Shown here one piece after another: positions 30,851 to 43,656 of a stretch of DNA of 62,243 nt. The stretch comes from Saccharofermentans sp. (lineage in GTDB: Bacteria > Bacillota > Clostridia > Saccharofermentanales > Saccharofermentanaceae). The notes below the pieces were generated by a model that had not been told where the DNA came from, did no database searches, and worked only from the letters and a program-made list of their open reading frames with translations. The stretch covers positions 1 through 62,243 of the forward strand of contig JAILDX010000021.1 of NCBI GenBank assembly GCA_024688685.1, read 5' to 3'. Every line of letters starts with the position of its first letter. Position 1 is the first letter of the stretch. A program made the translations under genes and the position numbers.

Positions 30851-31659
30851 TGAGCATCCGCAAGTTTTTGGCACTGACACGCGCGGGAATAATGGAGTCG
30901 CTGCACTACAGGCTCGGCATCGCAGTCACGCTCTTTGCTAACCTGATCTATCTCGTGCTCGTGTACTTTCTCTGGAAAGCGGTCTATGCGTCATCCGGCG
31001 TCGATGTCGTGAACGGCATGACATTCACCGACACGATGATCTACCTGATCCTCGCGACCGCCCTATTCAACTTTCTCGAAATGTTTGTCGTCTGGGACAT
31101 GAGCCGCTCCATCCAGTCGGGCAAGATCATACTCGACCTCCTGAAACCGATGGACTTCAGGACCTACACCTTCTGGAGCTACTCCGGCTCGCACGTCGTC
31201 CAGTTTGTCCTGACATTCATCCCGACCTTCATAGTCGTCATGATCGTCACCGGCGGCGCGATCCCCATGGGTCTCAACCTGCTGTATTTCGTGGTTTCCA
31301 CGTTACTCGCCCTGATCGTCAACTTCGGCATCGAAATGCTTGTCGCCACACTCTGCCTCTACACCGAATCCACATGGGGCATCAACATCGTGAAAGAGAC
31401 GATCGTACTGCTCTTATCGGGCGCATCGATCCCCCTCGCGTTCTTCCCGGAGAAGGTCCGCGAGGTGATCAGCTACCTGCCTTTTCGCGCGGTGTACGAC
31501 ATCCCGTTGTCCGTGCTTCTCGGCAAGGCCGGATCGGACAGTCTTGAAGGCTTATTGAAGCTGTGGGGACTTCAGCTCGCGTGGGCTGTGGTGCTGACTG
31601 TCGCAGGCATAATTTTCTGGAACATTTCCGTTAAAAAAATAACGGTGAACGGAGGCTGA
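30850..31659 (+). CDS. ABC-2 type permease subunit 1
   Basis: 269 residues with six predicted membrane helices, beginning RKFLALTRAGIMESLHYRLG and including MTFTDTMIYLILATALFNFL. The start ATG shares its A with the preceding TAA. It belongs to the ABC-2 membrane family with COG4587-like features. It pairs with the following permease to form the heterodimeric channel for the 29915 ATPase. There is no permease-fused nucleotide-binding domain. Confidence 0.85.
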   Translation: MSIRKFLALTRAGIMESLHYRLGIAVTLFANLIYLVLVYFLWKAVYASSGVDVVNGMTFTDTMIYLILATALFNFLEMFVVWDMSRSIQSGKIILDLLKPMDFRTYTFWSYSGSHVVQFVLTFIPTFIVVMIVTGGAIPMGLNLLYFVVSTLLALIVNFGIEMLVATLCLYTESTWGINIVKETIVLLLSGASIPLAFFPEKVREVISYLPFRAVYDIPLSVLLGKAGSDSLEGLLKLWGLQLAWAVVLTVAGIIFWNISVKKITVNGG

Positions 31660-31661
31660 TC

Positions 31662-32465
31662 ATGGAGTGCAGAGGACTTAAGTTTTATCTCTCGATATAC
31701 CGCAAGATCCTTATCCAGGATCTTAAGAGCAAGATGAGTTACCGTGCCGATTTTGTGATCTCCACGATCGGTATGATAATGACGAATGTGGCGGGCTTTA
31801 TAACGTTTATGATCCTGTTTCACAACTTCCCGACGATCAACGGCTGGGACTACTATCACATGCTGTTCCTGTACGGTTTCTCGCTCGTCGCCCTGACGCC
31901 GGTTCAGTGCTTTTTTGACAACAACTGGAACCTCCGTTTTATGGTCCAGTCAGGCGATTTTATCAAGTACTGCTTCAGGCCGATCAACGTGTTCTTCTAC
32001 TTCATGTCGGAGGTCTTCGACGTGAAGGGACTGGGCCAGCTGATGTTTGGTCTTGGCACTTTAGTTTATGCGTGGTATCACATCGGTGTTCCGGTTACGT
32101 TTTTGACTATAATGCAGGCTTTGATCTTCCTGTTCACGGCGTCGCTCTTTATGATCGCCATAATGAACTTCGCAGCCGCTACGTGCTTCTGGATCCAGGG
32201 CTCCGGCTACGTAATGGTCATCATGTTCAGGTTCAAGGATTTTGCCAAGTACCCGGCGAGCATTTTCAGCGGGATATTTAAGATCATCTTTACTTTTGTT
32301 ATCCCGATCGCGTTCGTTGCGTACTATCCGAGCCTTGTGCTTCTGTCGCCCGACGAAGTGCCGCTGCTCTCATGGCTGTCGCCGCTGATCGGCCTGGTGT
32401 TCTTCTTCCTGAGTTACAAGTTCTGGATGCTGGGTGTGAGGAAGTATGATTTTACGGGATCATGA
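31662..32465 (+). CDS. ABC-2 type permease subunit 2
   Basis: 267 residues, six membrane helices (for example MTNVAGFITFMILFHNF, and at the C-terminus LSPLIGLVFFFLSYKFWML). GGAGG at 31650-31654 precedes the ATG. Family COG3694-like. It is the last gene of the three-gene exporter operon. The convergent methyltransferase gene begins 18 bases further. Confidence 0.85.
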   Translation: MECRGLKFYLSIYRKILIQDLKSKMSYRADFVISTIGMIMTNVAGFITFMILFHNFPTINGWDYYHMLFLYGFSLVALTPVQCFFDNNWNLRFMVQSGDFIKYCFRPINVFFYFMSEVFDVKGLGQLMFGLGTLVYAWYHIGVPVTFLTIMQALIFLFTASLFMIAIMNFAAATCFWIQGSGYVMVIMFRFKDFAKYPASIFSGIFKIIFTFVIPIAFVAYYPSLVLLSPDEVPLLSWLSPLIGLVFFFLSYKFWMLGVRKYDFTGS

Positions 32466-32483
32466 TGACCGGCAACGCCCCGC

Positions 32484-33080
32484 TCACACACTGATCACAG
32501 CAACCGCGCACGGCATCCGCCCTTCGGCAACCAGGTACTCGGCGTCGCCATAACCCAGATCGTCAAAGAACTTTTTGTACGACTCCATGTCGAACGACCT
32601 GTTGAAGTTTGCGCCCATTTTGTCGAACACTTTTACCAGAAATGAAGACGATTTCTTTGTCTTGTTGATGTACGTCGGCACGATTACTTTGCCGCCCGGG
32701 CTGGTTACGCGCACGAGCTCTGCGAGCGCAACTTCGGGGTGGTCAAGGAGGTGGATGACGTTGCCCGCGATCACCTTGTCAAAGGAATCAGAAGGAAAAT
32801 CAAGAGCGGTTATGTCCGCGAAACGGAACGACACATTCTCACACCCGCGGAGCTTGCGGCGGGCCTTCGCCATCATCTTTTCTGAAAAATCAGTTGCGAT
32901 ATAAGATGCGGCGCGGGGAGCGGCGGCGACTGTGATCAGACCTGTTCCGCAGGCGCACTCGAGGACTGAATCGCTGTAGTCGATAAGACCGGCGCAGATC
33001 GATGCAGTCCCGCGGATTACCTTATTGTTGTAGATCTTCTCAAAAACATCGTAGATAAAAGCAATTCTGTCCCAAAACAT
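32484..33080 (-). CDS. Class I SAM-dependent methyltransferase, UbiE-like
   Basis: 198 residues with motif I VLECACGTGLITVAAA (about 37-52), an acidic motif II IATDFSEKMM, and post-I segments DFPSDSFDKVIAGNVIHLLD and LVRVTSPGGKVIVPTYI. The small size and motif pattern fit Methyltransf_11 enzymes related to UbiE, acting on a small molecule or lipid. It is divergent from the ATP synthase operon. There is no hint of the substrate. Cys in the glycine motif (ACGTG) is common in the family. Confidence 0.88.
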   Translation of the reverse strand: MFWDRIAFIYDVFEKIYNNKVIRGTASICAGLIDYSDSVLECACGTGLITVAAAPRAASYIATDFSEKMMAKARRKLRGCENVSFRFADITALDFPSDSFDKVIAGNVIHLLDHPEVALAELVRVTSPGGKVIVPTYINKTKKSSSFLVKVFDKMGANFNRSFDMESYKKFFDDLGYGDAEYLVAEGRMPCAVAVISV

Positions 33081-33185
33081 ATTAATTCGCTCCTAATATA
33101 TGAATATTCGTTCATATGAATAACTGCTCATATGATAGCAGAAAGCCGCGGAAAGTCAACAGATACGGGCAAAAAAAGCCTATCA

Positions 33186-33214
33186 TTGAAAGAACACTGT
33201 ATTTTATATATAAT
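33186..33214 (+). promoter_or_regulatory. Promoter of the ATP synthase operon
   Basis: TTGAAA (33186-33191), 17-base spacer, TATAAT (33209-33214), then AGAGGAG before the ATG at 33248. Confidence 0.65.
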
Positions 33215-33247
33215 ATTAGGCTGATGATTTCGAGAAGAGGAGCACCG

Positions 33248-33689
33248 ATGGCAAAGATCGACCCTATCGTAAAGAAAGAGACAGGATACATTGCGCTGTT
33301 CGTTATTATCCTGAGTATGGCAATGGAAGCCGTATTTCTCGTTATCGGTAAGTGGGATCTTAAAGTGCTTTTCGGAAATCTCTTAGGCGGCGGCACAGCC
33401 ATCCTGAACTTTTTTCTGATGGGGCTGACTTTGCAGGCGGCGGTCGGGAAGGACCAGAAGGACGCAGCTGCAAGGATCAAGTTCTCGCAGACGTACAGGA
33501 TGCTCATGCTGTTTGCGGTTGCCGGAGCAGGCGTGCTTGCACCCATATTTAATATGGTTGCGACAATAGTACCGCTGTTCTTTCCGAGGATCGCGATTGC
33601 GCTGAGACCTCTGATCGACAAGAACAAGGGTGGCGACGCAGACGCTCAAACAGACGATACAAAAACAAACGATACACAGGAGACGGACG

Positions 33690-33715
<26 letters not shown>
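33248..33715 (+). CDS. atpI: ATP synthase I-like small membrane subunit
   Basis: 155 residues with four predicted helices (about 13-34, 37-60, 82-103, 104-122) and an acidic, Asp/Thr-rich tail. Position as the first gene of the atp operon and the helix plan identify it as the AtpI-type protein, thought to help c-ring assembly or Mg2+ handling; direct sequence identity is weak. AGAGGAG supports the ATG at 33248 rather than upstream starts, which would lie before the promoter. It overlaps atpB by 26 bases. The acidic tail of about 30 residues is unusual. Confidence 0.75.
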
Positions 33716-34893
<1,178 letters not shown>

Positions 34894-34904
34894 GGAAAGA
34901 GTAA

Positions 34905-35408
34905 ATGCAGACACTTGATATTATCAGTGTAAATATCTGGCAGATAATCATTTCGCTGAGTAATCTCGTTATTCTGTTTCTTCTCGTGAAGAAGTTTCTC
35001 TTTAAGCCCGTTAAGAGCATGATCGCCAAGAGGGAAGAGGCTGCTGCGGCTGAGCTGAAAGCAGCTGAGGAGATAAAGAAGGAAGCGATCAGGGAGAAGA
35101 TGGCCTGGGATGAGAAGATGGCCGCTGCGGATGATGAAGCAGATGAGATCATCAAGCAGGCTGTCGTTAAGGCTAACAAGAAGAGCGGAGTTATTATCAA
35201 CACCGCTACGGAGAGAGCAGACGAGATAATCAAGCTGGCCAAGTTCGAGGCGAATCTCGAGCATAAGGCAGCGGAAGAGGGCATCAAGAGGGAGATCGTG
35301 GATCTGTCTTCTGCCCTTACGGGTAAGCTCCTATCGAGGGAGATCAACCCTGAAGACCACAGCGAGCTCATTGACGAGTTTATCAATGAGATTGGAGAGA
35401 TATCATGA
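34905..35408 (+). CDS. atpF: F0 ATP synthase subunit b
   Basis: 167 residues: one N-terminal membrane helix (IWQIIISLSNLVILFLLVKK, about 10-29) and a long charged helix rich in Glu, Lys and Ala (AAAAELKAAEEIKKEAIREK and onward) that forms the peripheral stalk coiled coil to the delta subunit. Typical length. GAGGAAAGAG lies before the ATG, and its stop overlaps atpH by 4 bases. Confidence 0.9.
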   Translation: MQTLDIISVNIWQIIISLSNLVILFLLVKKFLFKPVKSMIAKREEAAAAELKAAEEIKKEAIREKMAWDEKMAAADDEADEIIKQAVVKANKKSGVIINTATERADEIIKLAKFEANLEHKAAEEGIKREIVDLSSALTGKLLSREINPEDHSELIDEFINEIGEIS

Positions 35409-35935
35409 CGGGCAGAGGCAGAGAATATGCTTCGGCTTTGTTTGACGTTGCGATCGCTGACGGTTGCATCGAGGAGATACACGACGGTCTGCAGACGATC
35501 AAAGAGGTGATCGGAGGTTCCGAGGAGTTTAAGGAATTGCTTTCGTCGCCCGCGATCCCCAAGGAGGAGCGCATGAAGATCGTTGAGGACAGTTTCGGCG
35601 GAAAGGTTCATGAGGACCTTGTGGCGTTCCTGTGTGTGCTGACGCAGAAGGGACATATCCGCGATATAGATGAGTGTTTCGAGGTTTTCGATGAGATCTA
35701 CAAGGAGTCGGCAAAGAAGTCAACGGCATATGTGACATCTGCTGTTGAACTTGACGATGCGGCTAAGGAAAGGCTTGTCGATAAGCTTCAGATAATGTCA
35801 GGGCATCTCGTTGAGGCTGTATACAGGATAGACGAGTCGCTTATCGGAGGTCTCATCGTTGAGATCGATGGAAAGAGAATAGACGGAAGCCTCAGGAAGC
35901 GCCTGAAGGAAATAAAGGAAGTGATGGAACAATGA
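35405..35935 (+). CDS. atpH: F1 ATP synthase subunit delta
   Basis: 176 residues. The N-terminal helical domain ([40 protein letters not shown]) binds the top of F1, and the C-terminal part contains the family hallmark [20 protein letters not shown]. It joins the b stalk to the alpha subunits. The ATG overlaps the atpF stop, and its stop overlaps atpA by 4 bases, so translation is coupled through the operon. Confidence 0.92.
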   Translation: MTGRGREYASALFDVAIADGCIEEIHDGLQTIKEVIGGSEEFKELLSSPAIPKEERMKIVEDSFGGKVHEDLVAFLCVLTQKGHIRDIDECFEVFDEIYKESAKKSTAYVTSAVELDDAAKERLVDKLQIMSGHLVEAVYRIDESLIGGLIVEIDGKRIDGSLRKRLKEIKEVMEQ

Positions 35936-37431
35936 GTCAGAAGACTGATGTAATCAGCAATATTCTTAAGGAACAGATCCGGAACTACAAGTCCAGGGTC
36001 GAGATGAGCGAGACCGGTACGGTAGTCGTTGTCGGCGACGGTATTGCGAGCGTTTACGGGCTTCGCGAGTGTATGGCGGGCGAGCTTCTGGAGTTTGATG
36101 ACGGAAGCGTCGGAATGGCACAGAATCTCGAGGACGAGACGGTCTCGGTTGCCATCCTTTCGGATAAGAGCGATATAAAAGAGGGAACGGGAGTCAGGAG
36201 AACGGGCAAAGTTTTGTCGGTTCCGGTTGGCGAGGGTTTCCTTGGAAGAGTTGTTAATGCGCTGGGTAAGCCAATCGACGGCAAGGGTCCCATTACTGCT
36301 GCAGGAACAAAGCCTATCGAGGCGGAGGCGCCCGGTATCCTTGAGAGACAGAGCGTTTCGGTCCCTATGCAGACGGGTATCAAGGCTATCGACAGTATGA
36401 TCCCTATCGGAAGAGGTCAGAGAGAGCTGCTTATCGGTGACCGTCAGACAGGTAAGACGGAGATCGCGATCGACACGATCATCAACCAGAAGAACAGCGG
36501 AGTTATCTGCATTTATGTTTCAATCGGACAGAAGAGCACGTCGGTCGTTCAGCTAACACAGGAGCTCATGAGAACGGGCGCGATGGAGTACACGATCGTC
36601 GTATCGGCATCTGCTTCAGAGAGTGCGCCGCTGCAGTATGTCGCACCTTATTCAGGCTGTGCGATGGCTGAGTATTTCAGAGAGAAGGGCAAGGACGTTC
36701 TCATCGTTTACGATGACCTTTCAAAGCACGCTGTAGCATACAGAGCGATGTCACTGCTCATCAGGAGACCGCCGGGAAGAGAAGCTTACCCCGGTGACGT
36801 TTTCTATCTCCATTCAAGACTTCTCGAGCGTGCGGCTTGCGTTGCACCTGAGTTTGGTGGCGGATCCATCACGGCCCTTCCCATCATCGAGACTCAGGCC
36901 GGCGACGTTTCAGCATACATTCCTACGAACGTTATTTCCATCACTGACGGACAGATATTCCTTGAGTCGGAATTGTTTCACGCAGGCATTATGCCGGCTA
37001 TTAACCCTGGTATCTCAGTTTCGCGTGTCGGCGGTTCCGCACAGCTCAAGGGTATGAAGAAAGTTGCAGGTACGCTGAAGCTTCTCTATTCACAGTACAG
37101 AGAGCTGCAGTATTTCGCTCAGTTCGGTTCTGATCTTGATGCGGATACAAAGGCGCGTCTTGCACTCGGTGAGAGAATCGTTGAGGTACTCAAGCAGAAG
37201 AGGAACAGTCCTATTTCTATGGGCTGCCAGGTCGCTATCGTGTATGCGGTCATCAACGGATATCTCGATTGCTATCCCGTAAACAGGGTAGAGGAATATG
37301 AGCAGAAGCTCTTCGAGAAACTGAACAGCGAGTACTCTTATTTCATTGAGAGAATCGAGGAGAATCAGTTTGAGGATTATGATATCGAGACACTTAAGAA
37401 GGTGCTCGAGGAGATGAAGGATCTGATGTAA
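35932..37431 (+). CDS. atpA: F1 ATP synthase subunit alpha
   Basis: 499 residues. Walker [16 protein letters not shown] (about 169-183), [20 protein letters not shown], and the family signature [17 protein letters not shown] (about 361-377). It provides the non-catalytic nucleotide sites and the essential arginine near the end of the signature region. The length is normal. The stop shares bases with the atpG start (TAATG). Confidence 0.96.
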   Translation: MSQKTDVISNILKEQIRNYKSRVEMSETGTVVVVGDGIASVYGLRECMAGELLEFDDGSVGMAQNLEDETVSVAILSDKSDIKEGTGVRRTGKVLSVPVGEGFLGRVVNALGKPIDGKGPITAAGTKPIEAEAPGILERQSVSVPMQTGIKAIDSMIPIGRGQRELLIGDRQTGKTEIAIDTIINQKNSGVICIYVSIGQKSTSVVQLTQELMRTGAMEYTIVVSASASESAPLQYVAPYSGCAMAEYFREKGKDVLIVYDDLSKHAVAYRAMSLLIRRPPGREAYPGDVFYLHSRLLERAACVAPEFGGGSITALPIIETQAGDVSAYIPTNVISITDGQIFLESELFHAGIMPAINPGISVSRVGGSAQLKGMKKVAGTLKLLYSQYRELQYFAQFGSDLDADTKARLALGERIVEVLKQKRNSPISMGCQVAIVYAVINGYLDCYPVNRVEEYEQKLFEKLNSEYSYFIERIEENQFEDYDIETLKKVLEEMKDLM

Positions 37432-38258
37432 TGGGCGCGGATACAAAACAGCTTCGCATAAGGATAAAGAGCGTTGACTCGTCACTTCACCTGACAAAGG
37501 CGATGGGGCTTGTTGCGTCGTCCAAGATCCGCAGGGCAAACGAGGAGATGGACAAGAGTGTCGCGTATGCAGAGACTCTTGATAAGATGATCTGCGAGCT
37601 GGCATCGTCGCCCGAATGCAGGAAGAGTCCGTTCATTGACACCGGCAACACAGGTGATACAAAGGAAAAGAAAGAACCCAGGACAAGGCTCGTCGTCATA
37701 GCAGGCGACAGAGGACTTGCGGGCGGTTATAACGCCAATATATTCAGGATGCTCAAGCAGTATCCCGAGGCTGAGGTTTACCCCATCGGCAGAAGGATCT
37801 GCGACAGGGTGGAAGCCGAGTTTATCTCGTCGGAGTCATACTCGGCAAAAGATGCATATGAACTGTCTAAGACAATGTGCGATGACTTCCTCGCGGGCAA
37901 GTTCGACAGACTTGGAATACTATGCACGAAGTACATCAATCTGATGTCGCAGGAAGCTGAGATAAGGTGGATCCTTCCCGTGTCAGTGAAGGGTGACAGC
38001 GTGAAGAGCGGAATGGTTTTCGAGCCCGATGAGAGGACCGTCCTGGACAGCGCGGTTCCGGAATATGTGGCGGGAATGTTTGTTGCGGCTGTGAGAGAGA
38101 GTTTCGCGTGCGAGGTTGCGGCGAGAAGGATCGCGATGGATTCGGCCGAGAAGAACGCCAAACAGATGAGAGAGAATCTGGAGCTCGAGTATAACAGAGC
38201 AAGACAGAGCAGTATTACACAGGAGATAACAGAGATCGTCGCAGGAAGCGGCAAATAA
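37431..38258 (+). CDS. atpG: F1 ATP synthase subunit gamma
   Basis: 275 residues forming the central rotor shaft. N-terminal helix RIKSVDSSLHLTKAMGLVAS, the conserved RLVVIAGDRGLAGGYNANIF (about 84-103), and the C-terminal helix with MRENLELEYNRARQSSITQE, which matches the usual NRARQ-x-x-IT-x-E signature. An insertion near residue 65-80 (DTGNTGDTKEKKEP) is slightly longer than in E. coli. Eleven bases separate it from atpD. Confidence 0.94.
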   Translation: MGADTKQLRIRIKSVDSSLHLTKAMGLVASSKIRRANEEMDKSVAYAETLDKMICELASSPECRKSPFIDTGNTGDTKEKKEPRTRLVVIAGDRGLAGGYNANIFRMLKQYPEAEVYPIGRRICDRVEAEFISSESYSAKDAYELSKTMCDDFLAGKFDRLGILCTKYINLMSQEAEIRWILPVSVKGDSVKSGMVFEPDERTVLDSAVPEYVAGMFVAAVRESFACEVAARRIAMDSAEKNAKQMRENLELEYNRARQSSITQEITEIVAGSGK

Positions 38259-38268
38259 AGGAGCATAA

Positions 38269-39922
<1,654 letters not shown>

Positions 39923-39935
<13 letters not shown>

Positions 39936-40879
39936 GCTTTCTTTTTAAACAGTTTACTCAGCTTGTTTTCTACCGGCGCAAAAAGGATCGGATAAATACC
40001 CAGCATAATAAATACTACGACAAGGTATCTGGCCGCTCTGACGCACAGAGCTGGCATGGTACCGCTTGTCATTGATGCCTCAAAGAAAATGAGCTTGAAC
40101 AGCCACGACAGCAGCAGGAACAGACCAAGACCGCCGGCGACTCTCAGAACGGCAAGCAGCGGCTTGCGCGTGCTGCTGAAATTGACGAATCTCTCCTCAA
40201 ACGGAATAGCCAGGAAGAGACCGCCCATGACACCAAGGCAGGTGAAATAATCCTCTGTTCTGCAGTAAAACAAGCCCGCGCACGATATTATAAAAATGAT
40301 CAGATGAAAAATGTTCGTGTTCTTTATCCTTTTCTGCAGGAAATAAACGAGGAACGATATGCCGTATCCCATAAGCCATCCGACGATAACATCAGTGGGA
40401 TAATGGACCCCGAGCATAACCCTCGAAAGCCCTATGAGAAAGGGAAGGAGGACTGCAAAGACTTTGAACAGTTTGCTCTTGAATATAAACGGGAAATAGC
40501 CGTAAACGCAGGCACTGTTCGTTGAATGTCCGCTTGGGAACGAATAACCCTGAGCCGCGATGTCGTTTACGTCAGCCTCGGTGGTCGTTGGAGCCTTAAG
40601 ACACTTTATCTCAGGATGATCCATATACGGACGGCGCCTCAGCGCTATATTCTTAACGAGCGGATTCCACACGATGGCCACGGCGATCGCTACACCGATA
40701 TCCCTGCCGACTTTCTTGTCGTAACACCAATAGAGAAAAACGAGTATTGCGACGAGGAAAAAGTTCTCTCCTAACAGCGTAAAAAAGGATCCTATATAAA
40801 GACCCGCGTCCCCGAAAAGGCTCTGTATCCACACCATAAGCGGCGGTTCAAATGCGAGATAAAAGGTGTTTCCGTTCAT
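39923..40879 (-). CDS. PAP2-superfamily membrane phosphatase
   Basis: 318 residues with at least seven membrane helices. The acid-phosphatase triad is intact: KNIALRRRPYMDHP (K-x6-RP), QGYSFPSGHSTNS (PSGH) and SRVMLGVHYPTDVIVGW (SR-x5-H-x3-D). Enzymes of this type dephosphorylate lipid phosphates such as undecaprenyl pyrophosphate or phosphatidic acid at the outer leaflet. Its ATG overlaps the stop of the macrodomain gene by 4 bases, forming a two-gene operon. The substrate is unknown. Confidence 0.92.
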
Positions 40880-41679
40880 CCGAGAACCTTCCTAAAAGCC
40901 GTTATATTCCTGCCGTCCTCGCGTCCATATATCGCGAAACAGACCTCGTCAAACATCCTGCCATACCCCTCATCCACAAGGACTTTCCTGAAATATCCGG
41001 CAACCTTCTCAGCATCGTTCCCGAAAGCGCCGCAGCCCCACGCGCCAAGCACGACATCCTTATATCCGTTCTTCTCCGCCGCTCTGAGCATTATCCTTAT
41101 CCTTCTGATGAATGTCTCCTCTATCTTCTTCTCGCCCGCGAAAACCGCCGCTCCGCGCCTGTTAGGTGCCGGAACAGTTACGACGCCAACCCGGAAGGGT
41201 ATGGGAAGCAGTTCGAGGAACTCGTTCCTGAAAACAACGACGTTAGGCGAAATCAGCATATAATCCGACTCGACGCTGCTCATGTGCGAGTTGTTGTATT
41301 TATACATCTCCTTGGCCTGCTCAGATGTAATTGAGGCATAGAGAGTGCTGCATCTGCAGAGCGCTTCCTCCTGCGCATTCGCGCCCATCAGGAACCCGCC
41401 GCCCGGATTATGGGCATTGGCGAAGTTCATTACCAAAGGGTTGTTGTACTGTGATGCTGCTTTGTAAGAATCGGCGTTAATTACTTTTATGACGCCTTTC
41501 CTGCCTGCAGTATCACCGGGAATGCCCTCGGATAACAGCTTCCCGCCCTCTTCAGGAGAGATAACGATAACGCTCGTAAAATCGATCTCCGGAAGGCGGA
41601 CAGTACCGCCGGAGGGAATTGTATAAAACCCCTCTGAAGTGATCTTTATTGATTCTTTTGCCACAGAAATGTTACTCAT
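40876..41679 (-). CDS. TIGR02452/DUF2263 macrodomain-like protein (PARG-like)
   Basis: The segment LVMNFANAHNPGGGFLMGAN with AQEEALCRCSTLY is the GGG-x6-EE signature of microbial PARG-like macrodomains, which remove ADP-ribose chains. Later blocks are YMLISPNVVVFRNEF, VVTVPAPNRRG, and VLGAWGCGAFGNDAEKVAGY. I use the ATG at 41679 (MSNISVAKES); upstream TATAAT at about 41688-41693 leaves almost no 5' untranslated region. Length of 267 is typical. Whether it hydrolyses ADP-ribose in this host is inferred from the family. Confidence 0.88.
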   Translation of the reverse strand: MSNISVAKESIKITSEGFYTIPSGGTVRLPEIDFTSVIVISPEEGGKLLSEGIPGDTAGRKGVIKVINADSYKAASQYNNPLVMNFANAHNPGGGFLMGANAQEEALCRCSTLYASITSEQAKEMYKYNNSHMSSVESDYMLISPNVVVFRNEFLELLPIPFRVGVVTVPAPNRRGAAVFAGEKKIEETFIRRIRIMLRAAEKNGYKDVVLGAWGCGAFGNDAEKVAGYFRKVLVDEGYGRMFDEVCFAIYGREDGRNITAFRKVLG

Positions 41680-41747
41680 ACATAACAAATTATACAACAA
41701 TAATTGCTACGATATGATGTAAGACTAAAACACAGGAGGATAAGTCG

Positions 41748-42038
41748 ATGGATAACAATGAATTAAAGATTGATGAGCTCGAGCAGATCACAGGTGGTAC
41801 GCAGAGGGTCGTAAATACAAATACGGTCGATAAGGCTGCTATCCGCAGGGATCCTTTTAAGGCACCCAACAATCAGATTGCTGCTCTGGCAAGCGGAACT
41901 ATCGTAAATACTGTTGATGATGAGCTCGTTTATGACGAGAACACAAAGCGTAATTACGTAAAGATCCAGTTCACTAATTCAAAGGGTGTTCTGCAGGAAG
42001 GCTGGATTGCCGCGTCAATCGTAGGTCTGCCCAGATAA
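41748..42038 (+). CDS. Double-glycine-leader secreted protein with SH3-like domain
   Basis: 96 residues. The N-terminus MDNNELKIDELEQITGGT looks like the leader peptide of peptidase-containing ABC exporters: EL..DEL..I.GG, with cleavage after GG (residues 16-17). The remaining ~79 residues contain a bacterial SH3-like strand pattern (about 48-93: ALASGTIVNTVDDELVYDEN, KIQFTNSKGVLQEGWIAASI). So it may be exported and bind cell wall or another protein rather than being a classic bacteriocin. AGGAGG precedes the ATG, and a good terminator follows. No exporter gene is in sight, so it would use one elsewhere. Confidence 0.65.
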   Translation: MDNNELKIDELEQITGGTQRVVNTNTVDKAAIRRDPFKAPNNQIAALASGTIVNTVDDELVYDENTKRNYVKIQFTNSKGVLQEGWIAASIVGLPR

Positions 42039-42061
42039 GCTTTATCATTCAGGCAAACTAG

Positions 42062-42091
42062 GGAGCTGCCTTTTCTGAGGCAGCTCCTTAT
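42062..42091 (+). terminator. Intrinsic terminator after the double-glycine-leader gene
   Basis: GGAGCTGCCT (42062-42071) pairs with AGGCAGCTCC (42078-42087), then TTATTT. Confidence 0.75.
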
Positions 42092-42120
42092 TTGTCCGGG
42101 TTTTCAACGGCGCATTTTTT

Positions 42121-42229
42121 TCCAACATGCACCCCAATATGGCACCCGGGGTGCTCAGGTTGTGGTGAAAAACACCTAAAAAAGCACATTTTCACCTCAC
42201 GTTGGGCACCCGGGGTGCGCACATCGGGT
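42121..42229. repeat. GCACCC intergenic repeat, copy 1
   Basis: Contains the palindrome GCACCCGGGGTGC twice (about 42142-42154 and 42206-42218), CAACATG, CCAATAT and GGTGAAAAACACCTAAAAAA. A rearranged copy with the same words lies at 45739-45840. No coding function seen. Confidence 0.55.
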
Positions 42230-42250
42230 GGTCATATCGGTGGGAATTGG

Positions 42251-42289
42251 GCCCCGCCCCGGCATCGCCCCGGCCCCGCCCCGGCATCG
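42251..42289. repeat. Tandem 17 bp GC repeat
   Basis: GCCCCGCCCCGGCATCG occurs at 42251-42267 and 42273-42289, five bases apart, in a GC-only stretch before the DUF6020-like remnant. Confidence 0.7.
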
Positions 42290-42350
42290 GCACCGGCTCC
42301 CGCACTGCCATCGGTTTACGGTATTACTTCTAATATGCTATTATTCAGAC

Positions 42351-43656
42351 ATGAAGGATCTGGTGGAAAGAATAAAGCGGACTATATGTAACCCACGCTA
42401 TCTTGTTTTGTGTCTTCTGTTGGCTGTCCTTTTTGGTGGCAGCAAGCATTTCGCGTCCACTGATCTGAGCGTGTTTCTGCTGATCGCATACGGGGCCGGT
42501 TTTTACCTGCTGATGCTGGTCGTGATAATTCCCGTTATCGATCTGATCCAGGAAAAGTTTACTCTGTTTGGTGAGGCTGGCAAAAAGAACAGGTTTCTGC
42601 TTTATTTTGCCGCATTCTTTTTGCTCTGGCTTCCTTTTCTGATACTTCAGCATGTGTGCTGCTGTTTCTGTTTCGCATACGCGGTATCGTTCCTTGACAG
42701 GCTGGGAACGCGGCCGGTTATTAAATACTCTGTTGCTGCGATAACGCTTTTTAATCCGTATATCATCGGTTATGTCGGTGTCGCCCTGAAGGATATTCCT
42801 TACTCTGCTTTCGCGCTGCTCCTGACGATACTTATTGCGGAGTTCTGTTTTTTCCCTGAAAGTTTTGGAAAGAGTTTTATAAAGATGAGCATGCTCACCG
42901 CAACGGTAATGCTTGTCTGCTTCATGCGAAGCAACGGCATCTATGTGGTGGTCCTGACCGCGGCGGCTCTGATCCCGCTTATCAGAAAGGACCGCAAAAA
43001 AGCCGGGTTTGCAGTTGTAATGCTGGCAGGTGTTATATTGTTTCTTATCTCCAACACGGTCATCCTGAAAACAAGCGGAACGATAATACTTGAGAATAAC
43101 TACAAGGAAGCACTGTCGATACCGTTCCAGCAGACTGCCCGTTATGTCCGCGACAATAGTGATGACATTACTGATGAAGAGCGGGAGATAATAGACAGGG
43201 ATCTTAATATTGAGACTCTGGCAGAGCGGTATGATCCCCGGATTTCGGATCCGGTTAAAAATGCCTATGAAGGAAACAAGAGCGGGATCCCCGAGTATCT
43301 CGGCGTCTGGGGCAAGCAGCGGCGGCGGAACGGTCATAGAAGGATTGTTTACCTCGCCGGAGAGTCTTAAGGACGCAAAAGATACGGTTATTTATCTCTG
43401 CAAGAGAATACTGCAGGTCTCCGTATTATCCGCATTCTGGAACGTCGCATGCTGCACCATACTGCTGCTCGTTATCGCGTATATGGCACTCGTCAAAAAG
43501 AGATCTGACAGCCTTGGCTATCTGATGCCCCTGCTGTCGGTACTGCTTATCACGATCGCAGGGCCGGTCATTTACGGACACCCGAGATATATGTTTCCTG
43601 TTATACTGGTATTGCCGTTTGTTATGATATTTGAGTTTAAAAAAGGAGAAAAGTAA
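42351..43656 (+). pseudogene. DUF6020-like polytopic membrane protein, frameshifted
   Basis: From the ATG at 42351 the first ~300 residues form at least seven membrane helices (for example FLLYFAAFFLLWLPFLIL, VAAITLFNPYIIGYVGVALK), followed by an extracytoplasmic part with SIPFQQTARYVRDNSDD, which I link to the DUF6020 family of envelope proteins. The frame breaks near 43320-43360 (KQRRRNGHRRIVYLAGES) and the natural C-terminus continues in another frame: LFTSPESLKDAKDTVIYLCK to FVMIFEFKKGEK at 43656. The product is also short for the family, so sequence is likely missing as well. TATTAT at 42339-42344 lies six bases before the ATG. Confidence 0.7.
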
